This document shows positions 58,841-64,000 of a stretch of DNA of 64,000 nt, one piece after another. Under the pieces are notes generated by a model. That model did no database searches, was not told where the DNA came from, and saw only the letters and a program-made list of their open reading frames with translations. The stretch covers positions 50,945,832 through 51,009,831 of the forward strand of contig CM067298.1 in assembly GCA_034231615.1 (NCBI GenBank), in the 5' to 3' direction. This DNA is from Meghimatium bilineatum (Eukaryota > Mollusca > Gastropoda > Stylommatophora > Philomycidae). Both the position numbers and the translations under genes were made by a program. Each line of letters opens with the position of its first letter. Within the stretch, counting starts at the first letter, position 1.

Positions 58841-59334
58841 GACAAACTATGAACATTTTTATATTGCCAAGAAAATCAATAGAGCCAAAAGATTCTCGGT
58901 TGCTGGCTATGTCGTGAGTCAATGATATCAATTTGTTTAATATAAGTGTAATAATAAATAGAGAAATTATGTATCAAGTTGAGAAATGATCATCAGGGGT
59001 ACATGCAGCACGAGGTGCATGAAGGTGTGAAAAATTATGACAGAATAATATATGATCACAAGCTATTTATAGGAATTTAGATTTTAGAAAACACATTTAG
59101 ATTTTTAAAAATAAATCTTCATAAATATAAATCTTCAGAAAATTAGATCACGGAATAAATTTTCTTTTTTTTTGCATTCGTTCTTAACCTTCGCTGTATG
59201 TCCCTTTTAATAATTAATCTACTGGATTTTCATTAAATTTGGCGAATTACTGTTTCTCAGATTGCAGTAAAACTGTGCAGCATTTGGTAAGTAAATATAG
59301 AAATAAATCTAAGAAGAGTTAAATAGCAGTTTTA
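58841..59334. other. Anonymous sequence
   Basis: Nothing recognised. Confidence 0.35.
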
Positions 59335-59780
59335 CGTGGAACAATACACAGAATATACGTTTCGACTAAAAACAAGTCTTTATCAAGATAGGGACAGTAA
59401 AACACAGAATGAAAGCACGAAATCAAGAGAAGACTACATGTCAGCCAAGGGGAAACGTAAAGGTCAGGAAGACAACACACAAAAAAGTTGAAGAGCGCTG
59501 AAAGAAACGGGAATGTGAGCGGTTACATGTAGAAAAAGTAAAAAATAAAAAATACAAGAGAAATGCAAAATGTGATATTAAAAATAAAAATCTTATTTGG
59601 ATAAGGTGCTAAAAACGTCTTGATGGGAGGTCAATAGTAAGAAATAAAAGGACATGGGGCATTTATTAGCGTGACATTTGGTTTGGGTCAGAGAAGGTTC
59701 AAAACTAAGAGGAGATATTGTCCAAGCAACCCAGAGTAAACAAGGTTAAGAGGCAGAAAGGGGCGGAGGGGTTATTTAAA
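59335..59780 (-). mobile_element. Penelope-type terminal sequence with hammerhead-like core
   Basis: Reverse complement of 59359-59386 reads TTGATAAAGACTTGTTTTTA then GTCGAAAC: a GACT/AGTC stem closed by a T-rich loop and followed by GAAAC, as at 40635-40659 and 7159-7183. The adjoining 400 bp is purine-rich on the plus strand, like the spacer at 40693-41128. Limits are approximate. Confidence 0.5.
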
Positions 59781-59883
59781 GAATATACTAACTGTCATAT
59801 TGTATTTTTTCTGTTATTTGAGTAGCTTGTGTGATAAAGGCCGCATGCCCTTGCTGTCGCCACGTCAGTTCTGCTTGAGTTTT

Positions 59884-60000
59884 TTTTATTTACACTCCAA
59901 CAAAAAAAAATTTAATTTTTATACAGACGATCGAACTCTGGGTCTCATGGGTGTGATACTCTAGCTTTTTCTCTCGGTCATACGCCACAGAACATACGAG
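59884..60000 (-). mobile_element. tRNA-derived SINE head (family 3), second copy
   Basis: Reverse complement contains an A-box-like TGACCGAGAGA, a B box GAGTTCGATCGTC (59938-59926), then a T-run and GTTGGAGTGTAAAT. The same order of blocks is found at 1410-1530. Confidence 0.65.
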
Positions 60001-61014
60001 ACTGTACAAAAAGTGAGACTCACCAGATTTTATTGGAGACGTGAATGTATGTTCTAATGACCCGCGTGGTATGTATAATGCGGTTCTCCGTCAAGAAACA
60101 GCTCCTATAGTCCGATGTGCATGACCGAACAGTGGTAACCGAGATTCACGTGTACGACTGTGACAAGGTCATTGAAGTTGTTTCTCCAATAGAAATCGTG
60201 TGTCAACGCTTGTAGATGAACGTGTAAATGACATTTCCTGACGTACAAGCGAAGTTCGCACTGATAGTGAAAGAGGCCTTCTGTAAGTGAACCACATTTG
60301 TTTGGAACACGAATTGGCAAGTGTAACAATACATCTTACATGATGACGTGCCTCTGTGGTTGACCTTATCCACCTAGAGTCTACCGTGCACAGGTTCCGG
60401 ATGTTACTGTCACGTCTAAAGGTAGCCAAGATATACGTGCTAGATTTCCAGATTTATATAGTCCGGAAGACGGATATGCGTTTTGTCACTGATTTATGTG
60501 TACTATTAGTCAGAAAATCATATATGTCGTGTGTTTTATCGATTCTACAAATCAAAAACAATCTAAAATTATAATTTAATGACCGACTTCCTCAATAATT
60601 ATTGGGTCCAGCATAAAGGATGTAAGCAATCTTGGAATGTATAAAAAAGGATACACTTGTAATTGATTTTCATAATATGTATGAAATAAATCGTCATCAT
60701 CACTGGGGATGGTCGAAAGAACAAGACCAATTCCAATGAGCTGTGCGGGTTCATATCTATATCGCGAAAGGGCCAGTATGTGTGTCAAAACTTAATTATC
60801 AGAATTTGCTTACACAGCAAGCTAACCTTTACTGGTCAGCCATCTGCATTTTGTTTACAATCAGTGTTGCTTGATTTCTTGTCGCCGTCTGGATCGCAAT
60901 CGATTTAACTACTGACTCCTTTAAATGTGTGTTTTTTTAAACAATGAAATACCGAACCATAGACACTAAACGAGCCGTTACATAAACGAAATATGTAAAC
61001 GAAATTATTGATCC
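60001..61014. other. Anonymous sequence
   Basis: The minus strand of 60100-60430 is more GC-rich and codes for two overlapping frames with a vague resemblance to a Tc1/mariner transposase N-terminus, not strong enough to call. Confidence 0.35.
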
Positions 61015-61270
61015 TATATCATGCTGTTCTCAAATTATACATTATATATCATGTCTATCATGCTGTTCTCAAATCATACATCCTATATCATGCTGTTCTC
61101 AAATCATACATCCTATATCATGCTGTTCTCAAATCATACATCATATATCATGCTGTTCTCAAATCATGCATCCTATATCATGCTGTTCTCAAATCATACA
61201 TCCTCTATCATGATGTTCTCAAATTACACATCCTATATCTTGCTGCTATCAAATTGTACATTCTCTGTCA
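61015..61270. repeat. 30-bp minisatellite, ~8 copies
   Basis: Units with TATCATGCTGTTCTCAAATC and ATACATCC; six central copies are nearly identical. The period is divisible by three, so two forward frames remain open across the array without being genes. Confidence 0.97.
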
Positions 61271-61445
61271 ACAAAAAAAAATTGGTAGCATATCCTATTC
61301 ATGACGTAGCCATCAACCCAGCATTTTTTGTCTGTAGTTAGCCATTGTTTTCTGAACAGTCCAGATACACAATTGCCTGCGGCGGCATTGAAACCCATTA
61401 CCTTGGGCATCACAGACGACCTATGTACCACGCTACAGAGCTGTA

Positions 61446-61680
61446 CATTTTGTCTTGTTGCTCTCTAGTAATACATCTAATACTGTGCTATGTTGCTCTC
61501 TAGTTATACATCTAATCTTGTGCTATGTTGCTCTCTAGTTATACATCTAATATTGTGATATGTTGCTCTCTAGTTATACTTCTAATATTGTGCTATGTTG
61601 CTCGTTAGTTATACATCTAATATTGTGCTATGTTGCTCTCTAGTTATACATCTAATAATGTGCTATGTTGCTCGCTAACT
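61446..61680. repeat. 35-bp minisatellite, 7 copies
   Basis: Units of 35 bp with TGTTGCTCTCTAGTTATACA and TCTAATATTGTGCTA; the last copy decays into unique sequence at 61670-61680. It lies only 175 bp from the preceding array but has an unrelated unit. Confidence 0.97.
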
Positions 61681-62719
61681 TTAGGCATGCTGTGTTTACA
61701 ATTACGTAATTTCTCTCCTGCTGCTGAATTGGTTTTTGGAAATGTTACGCAATCGTCGGTGGCTGTTTTGAAATCGAGATAACTTTGTTGCTTTTACAGA
61801 TATTTAAATAATATTTGCACATATGAATAAAGAATTAAATTATGCATATATTGGTGTACGTTTTGTTTGTATGTGAGTGATAACGAGACGTGTTAGAATG
61901 TGATAGACAGATTTGGACCTATCTAGATCTAGGCGTACCGTCTTTTTGATCGATCGACAGCTGTGAAATCTGTTGACTATTAGGCCCCATACATTTTACA
62001 TAATGGAAACCTTGTGGCATAGTTAAAATAATGGATGTGAAGAATTTACCTCTCAAGTTTTTCACTTTTCAAGCTGAAAAAAGATGATTTCACTGAATAT
62101 ACGATGATAGAAAAGTATAATAAACTCGATTCACTGTCATGTCACTTCGCCGCGATGCAGATGACTACAAATTGTTCGGATTCCAATTGAAAATCACTTG
62201 ACATCGTATCGCCACTATTTTCCGCCATTCAACAAAATGGCGCTAAATTTTCTTCTCATTGTTGCGACAACAGTCTGTCAAATAGTTAACTAAATTTATT
62301 TTTCCGTTCGGTTTCAGGTTTAGCAAACTGGACGGTGGAATACGCCTTCCGAAATCAAGAAATGACACAATTCCGCCGGAATGCACCGGAAAGTTTTCTG
62401 AAAACTTTTTTTAGGGAGAGGAAGGGGGGGGGTAAATTTTGTATGAGCCAAATGAAGCAGTTGAATATCCCTAAATTCTTTACTACTGTTGTCAAGAGAT
62501 GAGGGGGGTAAAAATGGCAACAATTGTTGGCGCAATTTATGACAGTCCCATAGCATATCTACAAGATTGTAAGCGTTGGTATGTGTGCATTCCATGTCAC
62601 AATAGTTTGTAACTAACTGGGTGAATAAACGATCTCTGACTTTCGTTGAAGTTAAGATATAGCATAAGTTAATCATTAGAAAATGTCATGTAATAATCAA
62701 AGACTTAAGCGAGAACACT
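61681..62719. other. Anonymous sequence
   Basis: No recognised element. The minus strand of 62490-62610 weakly resembles 14490-14580. Confidence 0.35.
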
Positions 62720-62732
62720 TTCTCTCTCTCTT

Positions 62733-62768
<36 letters not shown>

Positions 62769-62783
62769 CCTCTCTCTCTGTCT
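62720..62783. repeat. (CT)n microsatellite
   Basis: Mostly CT dinucleotides with CCCT and TTTC interruptions. Confidence 0.95.
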
Positions 62784-64000
62784 GAGTGAATTACTTCTCA
62801 CAGCAACTCATGTCAATACACACTTCAGATAGTTAGGGCCGTGTGTATGTGAAATAACACTCACAATAAGCCCACAATGCAAGAGTACATGATTATGGCA
62901 TCTCATAACTAAATATTTTAGTCAATGTGATATCAAACCTTTGTTCATTACAATTGTGTTTTCTATTCATCAGATTTTTAATAACATGAGTTCTAATACT
63001 TTTGCTGCTTTTTTGTTCATTTTATAGTAAGATTCGATCTGTCCTACTATGTACTTGAGTCAAAATTGGTAATATTAGAGCGTATGACTATACAAATAAT
63101 GGACATTGTGGATCAGGTAATCTTGTCATCACGACATTAGAATTTTGTAAAGTATAAACCTACATTAAATAGTCTGGTTTTTTTATCTGTGATAACAAAA
63201 ATATGTACCAAGAGTACCAGCATGATAATGCATTATATCGGTGGAATGTCTTTCATATCCTGTCGATGTGGCTTTCATACTGAAATATCAGATGTGGTGT
63301 TTATTTACTGCTATTAGTAATCAAGTCCTTCTGCTGAGAAGGCCTTGTTGTGAAGTCTTTAAACTACCATTTTTCCCCACAAATTGTATGGTAATGCAGT
63401 TTATTCGTTTCATCATCATGTGACATATTCTTTGCATAACTCGGTCTTCCTTGTGGAATCTATGAATACTCCGCGATTCCAGTTAAAGATATGCTTAAAT
63501 AATCTGATATGTCACTGCTGCCTACAACATTGTCGTCTTAGTTGCCCTCTTCCACTGTTGCAGTTAATTCTGTCTACAGCTATTAATATTTCCATGCTGT
63601 TATATCTCTTTATATTACCATAAGAACTCAACTTTCTTGTTATGATGTTACTAAGAAGACTTCTCGTTTACGTTTCATTAACATTATAGTGTCTGCACTT
63701 ATAATACTACATCATTTTGACATTTCAAATAATATGTATACCTACATTATACTTGAGCTATCCATGTATAGAATTTCCTACCAATATGCAATTACGTAGT
63801 GGAGTAGCCATTAGGGAAGGGGTGGGGTGTTGGAGAGTCTTTCCCTCCTTGGCTACGGGCTTAGAGAAGTAAAAATTGTAGAAAGTTCTGTGCTTGCAAT
63901 TTCTTCTTCTTCTTCTTTCGTTCACTTGAAACATGTCTATATCTGTAATTCTGTCTCCTTAATAAAACTCACTGTCTTTTGTAGTTCATACAGTGTCCCA
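62784..64000. other. Anonymous sequence
   Basis: Nothing recognised except a possible 30-bp scrap of a family 1/2 SINE 3' end on the minus strand at about 63902-63930 ((GAA)n preceded by GTGAACGAAA). Confidence 0.35.

Noticed and set aside
60105-60429. Tc1/mariner transposase on the minus strand
   Set aside because: Some Arg-rich and Thr-rich spacing recalls a Tc1 N-terminus, but no DDE motif, GRPR hook or inverted repeats could be found.
61008-61341. Two overlapping ~100-codon frames
   Set aside because: Both are readings of the same 30-bp array in different phases.
62320-62676. 118-codon minus-strand frame as a gene
   Set aside because: No domain, no splice-site or promoter evidence; part of it looks like a low-copy repeat related to 14490-14580.

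Overview
The window reads as non-coding, repeat-dominated animal (metazoan) nuclear DNA. It is AT-rich, has no operon structure and no long open frame, and I found no convincing host exon. It is dense in broken non-LTR retrotransposons (LINEs), SINEs, hAT-type DNA transposon remnants, one Penelope-like element, about ten minisatellite arrays and two long (TA)n runs. A nuclear 18S rRNA-like block and the mix of LINE families suggest a lophotrochozoan, possibly a mollusc. That placement is a low-confidence inference.

Layout. 0-9.7 kb: a SINE with a (GAA)n tail and clear target-site duplication (TSD), a tRNA-derived SINE, LINE 3' fragments, a 1-kb dispersed repeat on the minus strand (4.06-5.06 kb), a Penelope-like GIY-YIG endonuclease relic, a 35-bp minisatellite and a LINE relic ending in (ATT)n. 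9.7-12.0 kb: an 18S rRNA pseudogene fused directly to a second copy of the 1-kb repeat and closed by a poly(A) run. 12-27 kb: mostly anonymous DNA plus at least eight LINE relics (RT palm, RNase H and C-terminal pieces); one is split by a small hAT-like MITE. 27-45 kb: a long (TA)n run, degraded arrays, more LINE relics, a hAT element of ZBED5-like type (37.5-38.5 kb), Penelope-type inverted repeats (40.6-41.2 kb), a fairly complete LINE RT-RNase H relic (42.6-44.0 kb) and a TSD-bounded LINE stub with a (GAA)n tail. 45-64 kb: a 1-kb array of a 43-bp unit, a 270-bp near-palindrome, a LINE relic with an intact RT catalytic motif, several 30-35-bp arrays, and tRNA-derived SINEs.

How the parts relate. 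The SINE-like families here end in (GAA)n and show 11-12 bp TSDs, so they were mobilised by a LINE machinery. A truncated LINE in the same window (44.68-45.14 kb) has the same (GAA)n tail and an 11-bp TSD and is the natural candidate partner. Other LINE families end in (ATT)n, (GAT)n or (TGAC)n. All coding relics carry stops, frameshifts or lost catalytic residues, so none is expected to be active from this locus. The most unusual object is the 18S rRNA/repeat chimera.
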